A DNA stretch of 20,497 bases from Planctomycetaceae bacterium UBA4732 (GTDB lineage: Bacteria > Planctomycetota > Planctomycetia > Gemmatales > Gemmataceae). The stretch lies in the NCBI GenBank assembly GCA_002404095.1, contig DHJA01000110.1:1-20497 (forward strand), given 5' to 3'. The notes beneath the pieces are model-generated. The model saw nothing but the letters and a program-made list of their open reading frames with translations. It had not been told where the DNA came from and ran no database searches. The position numbers were made by a program, and so were the translations under genes. Shown in pieces: positions 1 through 7,847 of this stretch; positions within the stretch are counted from its first letter, which is position 1, and each line of letters starts with the position of its first letter.

Positions 1-47
1 CCGGAGTACCGGGGAGAGGGGAGAAAGATCTAAGGAGCAAGAACCCA

Positions 48-1433
48 ATGCGTTCAAGTCTGTTTCGCCTGGTCCACGGCTCAAAAATGAAAGCCTTGGA
101 CGGCTTCCCCGGCCCCGCGCCGTCGTTCCCATTCGGCAACGGCCTCGACTTCGTGGGCAAGCTGCCGTGGGAAGTCTGCGCCCGTTACGCCCGCGAATAC
201 GGCGGCGTCACGCGCATCTGGCTCGGCGGCCGGCCGGCCCTCGTCCTTAATGATCCTAAACTCATCGGCGAAGTCCTCGATACGCGCGCCGACGACTTCT
301 ACAAGAATTCGCCGCGCACGGCCCTGCTGCCCGTCATCACGGACAATTGCCCCTTCATCGCCAACGGCGCCGATTGGAAGGCCAAGCGCGAGAGCCATCC
401 CTTCCGCATGGACGGCCTCCGCGAATGGCTGGCCAGCCAGGTCGAGCCGATGCGCGCGATGCTGCGAGAAGGCGTCCGCCTATTAAAGAACGTGCCGGGG
501 CCGGTGGACGTGACGCAGACCGTGCAGCAGCTCGGTTTCGACGCCTTTTCCGTCGCCGTCTGGGGCTGCGTCCTCGGCGCCGACGTTTATGAATGGTTCC
601 TCACGTTGGGAAAGACCGGCGACCTCCGCATGAAGCTCGACCTGATGGCGCCGCTCTTCCCGCCGATCAATCCTTGGTTCTATTCGGCGCGGCGGAAGTG
701 GTTCGCCCTTTTTTCTTCGCTCATGGATCAGGCGAAGGCGCCGGACCAGCCGCCCCGCTCCGATTTGTTGAGCGTACTGCTCCAGCGCGGCAGGCCGTCG
801 TCGGACGCCTTCCGCGACGCGATGGCGAATATCTTTTTCGGAGGCGCCTTCTCCGCTTTCAGCGCCGTGACCTCGAGCCTATACTCTCTGGCTCACAATC
901 CCGCCGTGGAACAACGCCTGCGCGTCGAGCTTGGCGCTCTCGTCGGCCGCGACCCCGATTACGACTTGGAAGCGCTCGAAAGCTGTACGTACCTCGACTG
1001 TGTTCTGCGCGAGGCGTTGCGCGTTTACTCGCCGGCGCCGCTGTATTTCCGCAACTCCGCCAAGGATCGCTCGGTCTCACTGGGAGGCCAAACGCTGCCG
1101 CCGAACACTCTCTTATTTATCTCAAACTGGTTCCTCCACCACGACCCGGCCCACTGGAACGACCCAGATCGCTTCGACCCCTCCCGCTGGGAAAACGGCG
1201 GCGCGGAGCAAAATCCCTTCGGCAGCGGCTGGTACTTCCCATTCGGCCGCGGCCCGCGGACGTGCGTCGGCCAGCCGTTTGCAATGATGGCCATGAAACT
1301 GACGTTGGCGGAGATTTTGACCAATTCGCGATTGGAATTGGATAGAACTCTACCTTATCGGCAGGATTTCTTCTTTGGCGTGATGACGCCGAAGGGATTA
1401 AAGGGATCGTTCCGACCTGTCGGGTCGAGCTGA
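48..1433 (+). CDS. Cytochrome P450 (461 aa), atypical I-helix
   Basis: Haem-thiolate monooxygenase family protein; substrate unknown. The haem-binding loop FPFGRGPRTCVGQPFA is intact, with the cysteine ligand at about C406. The K-helix ExxR is EALR (E322, R325), followed by a typical meander (PDRFDPSRW). No N-terminal membrane anchor is evident, so a soluble bacterial-type enzyme is likely. The I-helix is unusual: aligned with the usual AGxET block it reads GGAFSAFSAVTS (265-276), so the conserved acid is replaced by F268 and the threonine by S269. The start at 48 is supported by AAGGAG at 32-37; a later ATG at 87 lacks such a site. The next gene, hisD, begins about 115 bp downstream and looks functionally unrelated. 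No ferredoxin or reductase partner is in the window. Family call is secure; chemistry is open. Confidence 0.93.
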   Translation: MRSSLFRLVHGSKMKALDGFPGPAPSFPFGNGLDFVGKLPWEVCARYAREYGGVTRIWLGGRPALVLNDPKLIGEVLDTRADDFYKNSPRTALLPVITDNCPFIANGADWKAKRESHPFRMDGLREWLASQVEPMRAMLREGVRLLKNVPGPVDVTQTVQQLGFDAFSVAVWGCVLGADVYEWFLTLGKTGDLRMKLDLMAPLFPPINPWFYSARRKWFALFSSLMDQAKAPDQPPRSDLLSVLLQRGRPSSDAFRDAMANIFFGGAFSAFSAVTSSLYSLAHNPAVEQRLRVELGALVGRDPDYDLEALESCTYLDCVLREALRVYSPAPLYFRNSAKDRSVSLGGQTLPPNTLLFISNWFLHHDPAHWNDPDRFDPSRWENGGAEQNPFGSGWYFPFGRGPRTCVGQPFAMMAMKLTLAEILTNSRLELDRTLPYRQDFFFGVMTPKGLKGSFRPVGSS

Positions 1434-1549
1434 CCTTTCAGCCGCTTCGTCCTCGCGTCGTCAACCGGCCGCTTTCTTGCACTCGGCCGCGCCCGCTTCT
1501 ATAAATCAACAGTCCGGCGTCCCACTTGCACGGCTATCCGAGGACTGTT

Positions 1550-2908
1550 ATGCCTTCCCTCAAACTGCGGCGGATCGACTGTGCCAGCGGCGACGCGGCC
1601 GTCCAGCTTACGGCGCTGCGCACCCAGCTCAGCGCTGGGGGGAACGTCGTCTCGGCGCGCGGCCGGGAGCTGACCGAGAAAGTTTTCGGCGAAGCCTTGC
1701 CGCCCGTGCGCGTCGTCGAGCGCGTCTGTGAGGACGTGCGCGCCCGAGGGGCCGACGCCCTCTTCCATTACACCGAACAGTTCGACCGTGTGCGCCTCGA
1801 CGCTCAGAATTTGCGCGTTACGCGAGCGGAAATGTCGCTGGCCCACGCCGCCGCGGACCCCGCCTTCCTGGAAACGGTGCGCCGTGTACAGAAGAATGTA
1901 TGGTCGTTCCAGGCCGGGTTGCTGCACCGCGACGCCGTGATGACCGTAACCGGCTTGCACGAATTGCGTGTGCGCTATCGGCCCTTGCGGCGCGTCGGCG
2001 TGATGATCCCCGGCGGCGCGGCGGCTTATCCCTCGACCCTGCTGATGACCGTCTGTCCGGCGCGGGCGGCCGGCGTGCCGGAGCTGGCCGTCGTCATGCC
2101 GCCAACGCCCACCGGCGCCTACAACCGCGACATGCTGGCCGTCTGCCATGAACTCGGCGTCACCGAGGTCTATCGCGTCGGCGGCGCTCAGGCGGTGGCC
2201 GCTCTCGCCTACGGCGTGGAAGGGATGCCGGCCGTGGACATGATCGTCGGGCCGGGCAACCTGTTCGTCGCCTTGGCCAAGCGGCACGTTTTCGGCCAGG
2301 TCGCCATCGACTGCATCGCCGGCCCCAGCGAGGTCGTCGTGCTTGCCGACGCATCGGCCCGACCCGATTTCGTCGCCTCCGACATGCTGGCCCAGGCCGA
2401 ACACGCGCCCGGCGCCAGTGTCTTGGTAACGTGGCACGCGCCGCTGGTGGACGCCGTGGCCGCCGCCCTTGAGAAGCAACTGGAGGGTCTGTCGCGCGCC
2501 GACCTGACGCGCGAGAGCCTGGAGCAGTTCGGCGCCCTGGTGCTGGCGCGCGGCGAGAACGAGGCCGTGGAGATCGTCAACAAGATCGCTCCGGAACATC
2601 TGCAAATCGCCACGGCCAACGCCGAGAAATTGTGCGAGCGGATCCACAACGCCGGCGCCATCTTCCTCGGTCCTTACACGCCCGTCGCCGTGGGAGATTA
2701 CGCGGCGGGGCCGTCGCACGTGCTGCCGACCGGCGGGTCGGCCCGTTGGGCCAGCGGCCTGTCGGCCAACGATTTCCTGCGCCGTTCCAGCGTGATGTCG
2801 TTCACGCGCGACGGCCTGGCGCGAATGGCCGACGACGTGCGTTTGCTGGCCCAGCGCGAGGGGCTGACGGCCCATACCGCCAGTGTGGATGTGCGGTTGG
2901 GGCCGTGA
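1550..2908 (+). CDS. hisD: Histidinol dehydrogenase HisD (452 aa)
   Basis: Catalyses the last two NAD-dependent oxidations of histidine synthesis, L-histidinol to L-histidine, in the cytoplasm. The family signature is clear: GPGN (234-237) followed by the segment around IDCIAGPSEVVVLAD. Zinc ligands expected from the E. coli enzyme are visible as Q282 and H285 (QAEH), then D383 and the nearby histidine in GDYAAGPSH; the catalytic PEHL motif is present. Length is slightly above the usual 430-440 residues. I chose the ATG at 1550 because GAGG lies 6-7 bases upstream; a TTG at 1526 is in frame but has no better site and would add eight residues. It is the first gene of a hisD-hisC-orphan-hisB cluster and is separated from hisC by a large palindromic repeat. 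Confidence 0.96.
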   Translation: MPSLKLRRIDCASGDAAVQLTALRTQLSAGGNVVSARGRELTEKVFGEALPPVRVVERVCEDVRARGADALFHYTEQFDRVRLDAQNLRVTRAEMSLAHAAADPAFLETVRRVQKNVWSFQAGLLHRDAVMTVTGLHELRVRYRPLRRVGVMIPGGAAAYPSTLLMTVCPARAAGVPELAVVMPPTPTGAYNRDMLAVCHELGVTEVYRVGGAQAVAALAYGVEGMPAVDMIVGPGNLFVALAKRHVFGQVAIDCIAGPSEVVVLADASARPDFVASDMLAQAEHAPGASVLVTWHAPLVDAVAAALEKQLEGLSRADLTRESLEQFGALVLARGENEAVEIVNKIAPEHLQIATANAEKLCERIHNAGAIFLGPYTPVAVGDYAAGPSHVLPTGGSARWASGLSANDFLRRSSVMSFTRDGLARMADDVRLLAQREGLTAHTASVDVRLGP

Positions 2909-2920
2909 AACGATTATTGC

Positions 2921-3032
2921 GTAGCGTCCCATAAGTCCCATAAGTCCTATAAGTCCCATAAGTCCCATAAGTCCTATAGGACGTATAGGACGTATAGGAC
3001 TTATGGGACTTATGGGACTTATAGGACGCTAC
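2921..3032. repeat. 112-bp near-palindrome built from 9-bp units
   Basis: Eleven consecutive 9-bp units fill 2926-3024. The left half is built from GTCCCATAA/GTCCTATAA, the right half from GACGTATAG/GACTTATGG/GACTTATAG. The halves are reverse complements around CCTATAGG (2973-2980), and the outer edges GTAGCGTC (2921-2928) and GACGCTAC (3025-3032) also pair. By eye there are about six mismatches over a 56-bp arm, several of which would be G-U in RNA. It occupies almost the whole hisD-hisC gap, so transcripts through it would form a long hairpin. Related 9-bp arrays occur at 5271 and 20461. It could be an attenuating or processing hairpin, or simply a dispersed selfish repeat; the sequence does not decide. 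Confidence 0.95.
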
Positions 3033-3057
3033 CGATTTATTGAGAGGTATTTTCTGA

Positions 3058-4113
3058 GTGATCGAACACCTTCGTCCCGCCGTCCGCGCCATGTCCGGCT
3101 ACGTCCCCGGCGAACAGCCGCGCGACGGCGCCTTCGTCAAACTCAACACCAACGAGAATCCCTATCCGCCTTCTCCGCGAGTCTTCGATGCGCTGCGCGA
3201 CGCGCTGACCGCCGACCGTCTGCGCCGCTATCCCGACCCAACGGGCGTTCACTTCCGCCAGATGGCCGGCCGCGTCCTCGGCGTCGATCCCGACGGCGTC
3301 CTCATCGGCAACGGCTCCGACGACATTCTTACCATCGTCACCCGCGCCTTCGTGCCGGAGGGCGGCCTCATCGTATCGCCGACGCCGAGCTACCTGCTGT
3401 ATCGCACCCTCGCCGACCTTCAGGGCGCCCGTTTCCAGACCGTCCCCTTCGCCGCCGACTGGGATTTGCCCGAGGCGTGGCCGCTCGAACAGGCCCACCT
3501 CACCTTCGTTGCCAATCCGAACTCGCCTTCGGGAACGACGGTCGGCCGTGAGCGGTTGCAACGGTTGGCCGCCGAGCTGAAAGGGCCGCTCGTCGTTGAT
3601 GAGGCTTACGCCGACTTTGCCGACGACAACGCTTTGGAGCTGACGAAGCCGAACGGCCGGTCGCCTGGCGTGATCGTGAGCCGGACGTTCAGCAAGTATT
3701 ATTCCCTGGCGGGCGTCCGCTTCGGCTTCGCCGTGGCCGACCCGGCCGTGGTGCGCGAACTTCTCAAGGTGAAGGACTCGTACAACTGCGACGTGCTGAG
3801 CCTGACGGCCGCGACGGCGGCGCTGGAGGATCAGGACTATTATCGGTCTCTACGGGTGAAAATCCTGGCAACGCGCGGCCGCATGACGGAAGCGCTGGCC
3901 CGACTTGGTTTCGTCATCCCGCCAAGTCAGGCGAACTTCGTCTGGTGTCGCCGCGACGACCGGCCGGTGAAGCCGCTTTATGAAGAGCTTAAAAAGCGCT
4001 GTATTCTTGTGCGCTACATGAATTATGAGGGAAGCGGCGACGGTCTACGGATCACGGTCGGGACGGACGCGGAGGCGGATCGGCTGCTTGAGGAACTGGT
4101 CGGCCTCGTTTGA
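3058..4113 (+). CDS. hisC: Histidinol-phosphate aminotransferase HisC (351 aa)
   Basis: PLP-dependent fold-type I aminotransferase that converts imidazole-acetol phosphate and glutamate to histidinol phosphate. Visible motifs are the substrate-side LNTNENPYPPSP (29-40), NPNSPSGT (153-160), DEAY (181-184), and the PLP lysine K213 in SRTFSKYYSLAGVRFG, with R221 following. The C-terminal LRITVGT arginine motif is also present. The length is typical. The start is GTG at 3058, about ten bases after GAGAGG at 3042-3047; no closer ATG fits. The leader contains the right edge of the 112-bp palindrome. The stop at 4111-4113 is 14 bases before the next ATG. Pathway role is inferred from the motifs and the flanking hisD and hisB. 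Confidence 0.95.
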   Translation: MIEHLRPAVRAMSGYVPGEQPRDGAFVKLNTNENPYPPSPRVFDALRDALTADRLRRYPDPTGVHFRQMAGRVLGVDPDGVLIGNGSDDILTIVTRAFVPEGGLIVSPTPSYLLYRTLADLQGARFQTVPFAADWDLPEAWPLEQAHLTFVANPNSPSGTTVGRERLQRLAAELKGPLVVDEAYADFADDNALELTKPNGRSPGVIVSRTFSKYYSLAGVRFGFAVADPAVVRELLKVKDSYNCDVLSLTAATAALEDQDYYRSLRVKILATRGRMTEALARLGFVIPPSQANFVWCRRDDRPVKPLYEELKKRCILVRYMNYEGSGDGLRITVGTDAEADRLLEELVGLV

Positions 4114-4127
4114 AGGGGGGGGACGTG

Positions 4128-4520
4128 ATGAAACCGCCGCGCGTGGTGGGGTTGGTACTGTGCAAATCGTTTAACATAGACCCCGCCGTGGGTGAACTGA
4201 ATCTGTTGGGCGTCTTTCACTCTTTGGCCTTCGCCACTTGGCCGACGCCGCCGCGACCTTTCATCGCCTTCGCGGCGCTGCACGGCGGGCAGGGGGATGG
4301 TACAATCGAATTAGTGGCGATGAACCTGGAGACCGAAGAACTTATTTATCGGCATCAGCGCTGGTATACTGTGCCCGATCCGGACCTCGTGGTCCATCTG
4401 GAGATCAAGGTCCGTCGCTGTCGCTTTCCGGCGCCCGGCCGTTACGGTTTCAGCCTGCGGTTTAACGGTGAGGAACTGGCCTACCACCCTTTGGATGTCC
4501 GCCGACTTCGAGGTGACTGA
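4128..4520 (+). CDS. Small conserved-looking protein inside the his cluster (130 aa)
   Basis: Function unknown. The protein starts MKPPRVVGLVLCKSF, continues with LNLLGVFHSL, and has an alternating hydrophobic pattern suggesting a compact beta-rich domain (HLEIKVRRCRFPAPGRYGF). There is no signal peptide or membrane helix. It loosely recalls a family of small proteins of unknown function (DUF6941-like, with LIGVFD-type motifs), but I cannot confirm this from sequence alone. The ATG at 4128 is preceded by a run of eight G after AA, a strong Shine-Dalgarno-like tract; a TTG overlapping the hisC stop is possible but less likely. Its stop TGA shares its A with the hisB ATG (4518-4522), so it is almost certainly co-translated with hisB. 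It is not one of the known histidine enzymes. Confidence 0.85.
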   Translation: MKPPRVVGLVLCKSFNIDPAVGELNLLGVFHSLAFATWPTPPRPFIAFAALHGGQGDGTIELVAMNLETEELIYRHQRWYTVPDPDLVVHLEIKVRRCRFPAPGRYGFSLRFNGEELAYHPLDVRRLRGD

Positions 4521-5275
4521 TGAACGACGTTTCCACCGCCCAGGCCGTGCCGGCCGCGTCGGCCGGCCCTGTTATCCTACCCGAGAGAAAGCCCAACCCG
4601 CCGCCCGTGGTCTTGGCTGACGGATCGCTACTTTTCCGGTTTGAGGACGGCGTGGAGGAGTCAATAGTCGCGCCGGAGAAGCGCATCTTGCGGCGGAGCG
4701 CACGCGTCGTCCGCAAGACGCGGGAGACGGAAATCGAACTGGCACTCGACCTCAACGGCGCCGGCCAATCGACCGTCGCCACCGGCGTCGGCTTCTTCGA
4801 CCACATGCTGACGCTGCTCGCCCGCCACAGCCTTATCGACCTGACCGTCGAAGCGAAGGGCGACCTGCACATTGACGCGCATCATACCGTGGAAGACATC
4901 GGCATCTGTTATGGCAAAGCGCTGGCGCAGGCTCTAGGCTCTAAGGTCGGCATCCGCCGTTACGGCAGCGCGACATTGCCGATGGACGAGACGTTGGCGA
5001 CGGCGGCGGTGGACCTATGCGGCCGGCCGTTCTGCGTCTGGAAGGCCGAGGTGCCATTGGAAACGCTGGGCAATTTCAGCTCGACCCTGGCCGAAGAGTT
5101 CTGGCGGGCGGTGTCGTCCAGCGGGGCGTTCGCGCTGCACGTCGTCGTCCATCACGGCCGCAATACGCACCATATCATCGAAGCGATCTTTAAGGCGACG
5201 GCTCGTGCCCTGCGCGAGGCCGTGGAGATGGACCCACGCTCGCCGGGGGTGCCTTCGACAAAAGGGGTTCTATAA
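4520..5275 (+). CDS. hisB: Imidazoleglycerol-phosphate dehydratase HisB (251 aa, N-extended)
   Basis: Dehydrates imidazole glycerol phosphate to imidazole acetol phosphate. Manganese-binding histidine motifs of the family are intact: FFDHML (92-97), HHTVED (121-126) and HHGRNTHHIIE (211-221), and the C-terminus ends in the typical PSTKGVL. The monofunctional enzyme is normally about 195-200 residues, and homology starts near residue 60 (RKTRETEIE); the first ~57 residues are an extra, Pro/Ala-rich then acidic segment. The ATG at 4520 overlaps the previous stop. An internal TTG at 4688, about ten bases after GGAG, would give a normal 195-residue protein, so either start could be used. The stop codon TAA (5273-5275) lies inside the first unit of a 9-bp repeat array. 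Confidence 0.93.
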   Translation: MNDVSTAQAVPAASAGPVILPERKPNPPPVVLADGSLLFRFEDGVEESIVAPEKRILRRSARVVRKTRETEIELALDLNGAGQSTVATGVGFFDHMLTLLARHSLIDLTVEAKGDLHIDAHHTVEDIGICYGKALAQALGSKVGIRRYGSATLPMDETLATAAVDLCGRPFCVWKAEVPLETLGNFSSTLAEEFWRAVSSSGAFALHVVVHHGRNTHHIIEAIFKATARALREAVEMDPRSPGVPSTKGVL

Positions 5276-5322
5276 GACTCATAGGACCTATAGGACTTAT
5301 AAGACCTATAGGTCTTGAGACC
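5271..5322. repeat. Second 9-bp-unit array at the end of hisB
   Basis: About five units of nine bases (TATAAGACT, CATAGGACC, TATAGGACT, TATAAGACC, TATAGGTCT) run from 5271. The segment 5301-5316, AAGACCTATAGGTCTT, is a perfect 16-bp palindrome, and GGTCT/AGACC pair again at 5311-5322. The family is the same as at 2921 and 20461. The array overlaps the last codon and stop of hisB, so it has either inserted exactly at the gene end or supplied a new one. It may serve as a transcript end for the his cluster, though there is no U-tract typical of an intrinsic terminator. Confidence 0.88.
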
Positions 5323-5397
5323 GCCGGCCGGCGAAGGTATTCTGGGAAGCGCCGGGCGAACCGGCTTCGCCTCCTTCTTTTTCCTCGGGTGCGTACC

Positions 5398-5598
5398 ATG
5401 AGCAGCGAAGGCATCGACCGTCAGCAACAAAAGATGAACGAGTTCTTGCGCCTGCTGCCGCTGACCGCGCTTATCGCCGGCTTGCCGGACGGCGAACTCG
5501 GCCGGCAGTTCAGCGAGGGCCAGTTGGACGTGCGCGCTGCCTCGCTCCGCGCCGCCTACAAAGTGGCCCGCCAGCTCCTTCTCGATGTGGCGAAATAG
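5398..5598 (+). CDS. Small helical protein of unknown function (66 aa)
   Basis: Function unknown. The protein is short, charged and predicted helical, with a central hydrophobic stretch FLRLLPLTALIAGLP and a second helix rich in Ala/Arg (RAASLRAAYKVARQLL). It does not look like a membrane protein because the hydrophobic run is too short and is broken by Pro and Gly. I recognise the pattern as recurring in planctomycete genomes but know of no named function. The ATG at 5398 is preferred over an in-frame GTG at 5389; no strong Shine-Dalgarno is visible for either. The kinase gene begins 19 bases after its stop, so the two are probably co-transcribed and may be functionally coupled. It is unrelated to the upstream his genes, from which the repeat array separates it. 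Confidence 0.75.
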   Translation: MSSEGIDRQQQKMNEFLRLLPLTALIAGLPDGELGRQFSEGQLDVRAASLRAAYKVARQLLLDVAK

Positions 5599-5617
5599 AT
5601 CGTGAGGGCTTTAGGTC

Positions 5618-7762
5618 ATGACGACCGTACAATCCCCACGGACGGGGCAACCGCCGGAATCCTTCGGCCGTTACCGCATCCTCAAGAAGCTCGGACAGGG
5701 CGGCATGGGGACGGTCTACCTCGCCCATGATCCCGAGTTAAGCCGTCTCATTGCTCTCAAAATCCCTCTCGAAGAAGCCGGGCCGGAGACGGCCGAGCGC
5801 TTCCGCCGAGCCGCCCGCGCCGCCGCGTCTTTGCAGCATCCGAACATCTGCCCGATCTACGAAGCCGGCGCCATCGACGGCGCGCCGTATCTGACGATGG
5901 CCTACATCGACGGCCAGACGCTGGCGGAACGGCTGCGTTCGGGCCAGATGTCGATCGGTGAGGCGACCCGGCTGATGCACGCCGTCGCGCTGGCCTTGGC
6001 CGAGGCTCACGACGGCGGCGTCATTCACCGCGACGTGAAGCCGTCCAACATCCTCATCAACCGCCGCGGCGAGCCGATCCTGACTGACTTCGGCCTGGCC
6101 CATCTCGGCACACCCGCTTATATGGCGCCTGAACAGGTACGCGGCGAACCGGCAGGCGATATGTATAGCCTTGGCGTCGTCCTCTATGAGTTGCTGACCG
6201 GCCGTCTCCCCTTCGATGAACCGGCGACGCGGGAATTGGACCTGCGCTTGGATTCGATTTGTCTGCGGGCGATGGCAAAAGACACCGAAGCGCGTTACCC
6301 GGACATGACGGCGTTCGCTGCCGCGTTGGCCCCGTTTGTTGAGACGGCGCCGGACGAACGGAATGACGAGAGTTGGTCGTTGTCCCTTTCCGTCGGCGAT
6401 GCGGAGATTCCGTCGAGCGAGGAAAGGAAACCTTCCGCGCGTCCGTCCCGCTGGCCGTGGCGGCTCATCGCCGCGTCGGCAGTCGGCCTGACGGCCGCGC
6501 TCGCCGGCTTCTACGCCTTTACTCAGATGCAATACCTTCAAAGGATTCATACACCGCCTGCCGTCGCGTCGCCGGCTCCCGATGCGGCCGGCCGCATCGA
6601 GCCAAATCATGCCGCCGCATGGCTCTTATCCGCTCAAACATGGCACACCCAGGGCCGGCGCGATAAGGAACTTGAAACTCTTACCGACGCCTGGAACACC
6701 CTGAAGCCGACGACCGCCGAAGAGTACGCCGGCTTGGCGCAAATCACCCTCGGACTCGACCGGCTCGATGACGCGCTCCGTGCGGCCGATGAGGCCGTGG
6801 AACGCGATTCTCAATTGGCGGACGCTTTCGAGGCGCGAGCGCGGGTCTGGCTGCGAAAAGGAGACAAGGATCGCGCCGCCGCGGATTACACCCGCGCGGC
6901 GGACTTGATGAAGCCGCGCGAGGCGCGAGAATATCTCGACCGTTCCCTTCTCTACGAGTTGGCCGGCGACCCCGACAAGGCGTTGGCCGACGCCAACCGC
7001 GCTTTGGAGTTGGCACCGCGTTTGGCCGCCGCATTCCGTCAGCGCGGCAGTATCTACCGCGGCAAAAGGGACCGCGCCCGTGCCGTCGCCGAGTACAAGC
7101 ATGCGCTGGCGGTGCTGACGCCGCACGTCGCCGCCGACTATTTCGACCGGGGGTGGCTCTACAACGAACTCGGCGACTACGACCATGCGGCCGCTGATCT
7201 CGAACAAGCGATATTGCTAGGCTTGAAGTCGGGTGAGGTTCACGGCGAGCTGGCGCACGCTTATCGCAGCCGCAAAGACTACGACAAAGCGGTGCTCCAT
7301 CTCGACGAAGCGCTGCGTCTGCTGCCGGCCGACGCCCTGCTGTACGGTGAGCGCGGCGTCTTGTCCTTCACGCGCGGTCGTTACGAAGCCGCGATCAAGG
7401 ACTATACGGAGGCGCTAACGCTTAATCCAAGCGATAGCCAGGCGTATGTGAATCGCGGCGACGCCTATTTTCAATCGGGCGACAACCGACGCGCGGTCGA
7501 AGACTATTCGCAGGCTCTACGGAGGATGTCGGAGGTGGACCGCGCGACGCTGGCGGACGTTTACGACCGTCGCGGCGTCGCCCTGGCGCGGCTCAAGAAA
7601 TACGCCGAAGCGACGGCTGACTATAACCGCGCCATCGACAACGACCCTGACGACCCCGTGTTATACCTCAACCGGGCCGTCGCGCGCAAGCAGACAGGCG
7701 ACGGCGCCGGGGCGGATGCGGATGTGCGCAGGGCCGAGGAACTGCGAGGGGCGGCGCCATAA
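5618..7762 (+). CDS. Membrane Ser/Thr protein kinase with C-terminal TPR repeats (714 aa)
   Basis: Hanks-type kinase. The glycine loop GQGGMGTVY is at 26-34, the ATP lysine K48 (ALKIP), the catalytic loop HRDVKPSN at 137-144, DFG at 157-159 and APE at 170-172. The activation segment is unusually short: DFGLAHLGTPAYMAPE leaves only about two residues between DFGLA and GTPAY, where related planctomycete kinases usually carry a dozen or more. The segment between the GRLPF and DSICLRAMAK helices is also compact. A single transmembrane helix spans about 281-301, followed by a Pro/Ala linker and roughly ten TPR-like repeats from about 330 to the end (for example AYVNRGDAYFQSGDNRRAVEDY). Predicted topology is kinase in the cytoplasm and TPRs across the membrane. 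It likely phosphorylates Ser/Thr proteins; the partner is unknown. A REP-like palindrome follows immediately. Confidence 0.93.
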   Translation: MTTVQSPRTGQPPESFGRYRILKKLGQGGMGTVYLAHDPELSRLIALKIPLEEAGPETAERFRRAARAAASLQHPNICPIYEAGAIDGAPYLTMAYIDGQTLAERLRSGQMSIGEATRLMHAVALALAEAHDGGVIHRDVKPSNILINRRGEPILTDFGLAHLGTPAYMAPEQVRGEPAGDMYSLGVVLYELLTGRLPFDEPATRELDLRLDSICLRAMAKDTEARYPDMTAFAAALAPFVETAPDERNDESWSLSLSVGDAEIPSSEERKPSARPSRWPWRLIAASAVGLTAALAGFYAFTQMQYLQRIHTPPAVASPAPDAAGRIEPNHAAAWLLSAQTWHTQGRRDKELETLTDAWNTLKPTTAEEYAGLAQITLGLDRLDDALRAADEAVERDSQLADAFEARARVWLRKGDKDRAAADYTRAADLMKPREAREYLDRSLLYELAGDPDKALADANRALELAPRLAAAFRQRGSIYRGKRDRARAVAEYKHALAVLTPHVAADYFDRGWLYNELGDYDHAAADLEQAILLGLKSGEVHGELAHAYRSRKDYDKAVLHLDEALRLLPADALLYGERGVLSFTRGRYEAAIKDYTEALTLNPSDSQAYVNRGDAYFQSGDNRRAVEDYSQALRRMSEVDRATLADVYDRRGVALARLKKYAEATADYNRAIDNDPDDPVLYLNRAVARKQTGDGAGADADVRRAEELRGAAP

Positions 7763-7764
7763 TC

Positions 7765-7829
7765 GTTTAGCCGCGACCCGAAGGGGAGCGCGTGGCGCCA
7801 ACGCGCTCCCCTTCAGGTCGCGGCTAAAC
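7765..7829. terminator. REP-like palindrome, type A, at a convergent junction
   Basis: Two 29-base arms (7765-7793 and 7801-7829) are reverse complements with one mismatch, separated by a 7-base loop. The left arm begins GTTTAGCCGCGACC and ends GGGGAGCGCGT. It lies two bases after the kinase stop and 18 bases before the end of the convergent TPR gene, so it could end transcription from both sides. It lacks a clear U-tract. A near-identical arm pair occurs at 9901-9963, which shows it is a repeated element rather than a unique terminator. Each arm can also fold on itself (CGC-GA-CCC-GAA-GGG-GA-GCG). Confidence 0.85.
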
Positions 7830-7847
7830 AATCGCCTCCCAATCGGC

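Noticed and set aside
1499..2968. Long minus-strand frame opposite hisD, with a repeated GLMGLIG start
   Set aside because: The body is antisense to hisD with no family motifs, and the start is translation of the 9-bp repeat array.
2926..3024. CRISPR array
   Set aside because: The units are nine bases and contiguous without spacers, and the array is palindromic overall. No cas genes are present.
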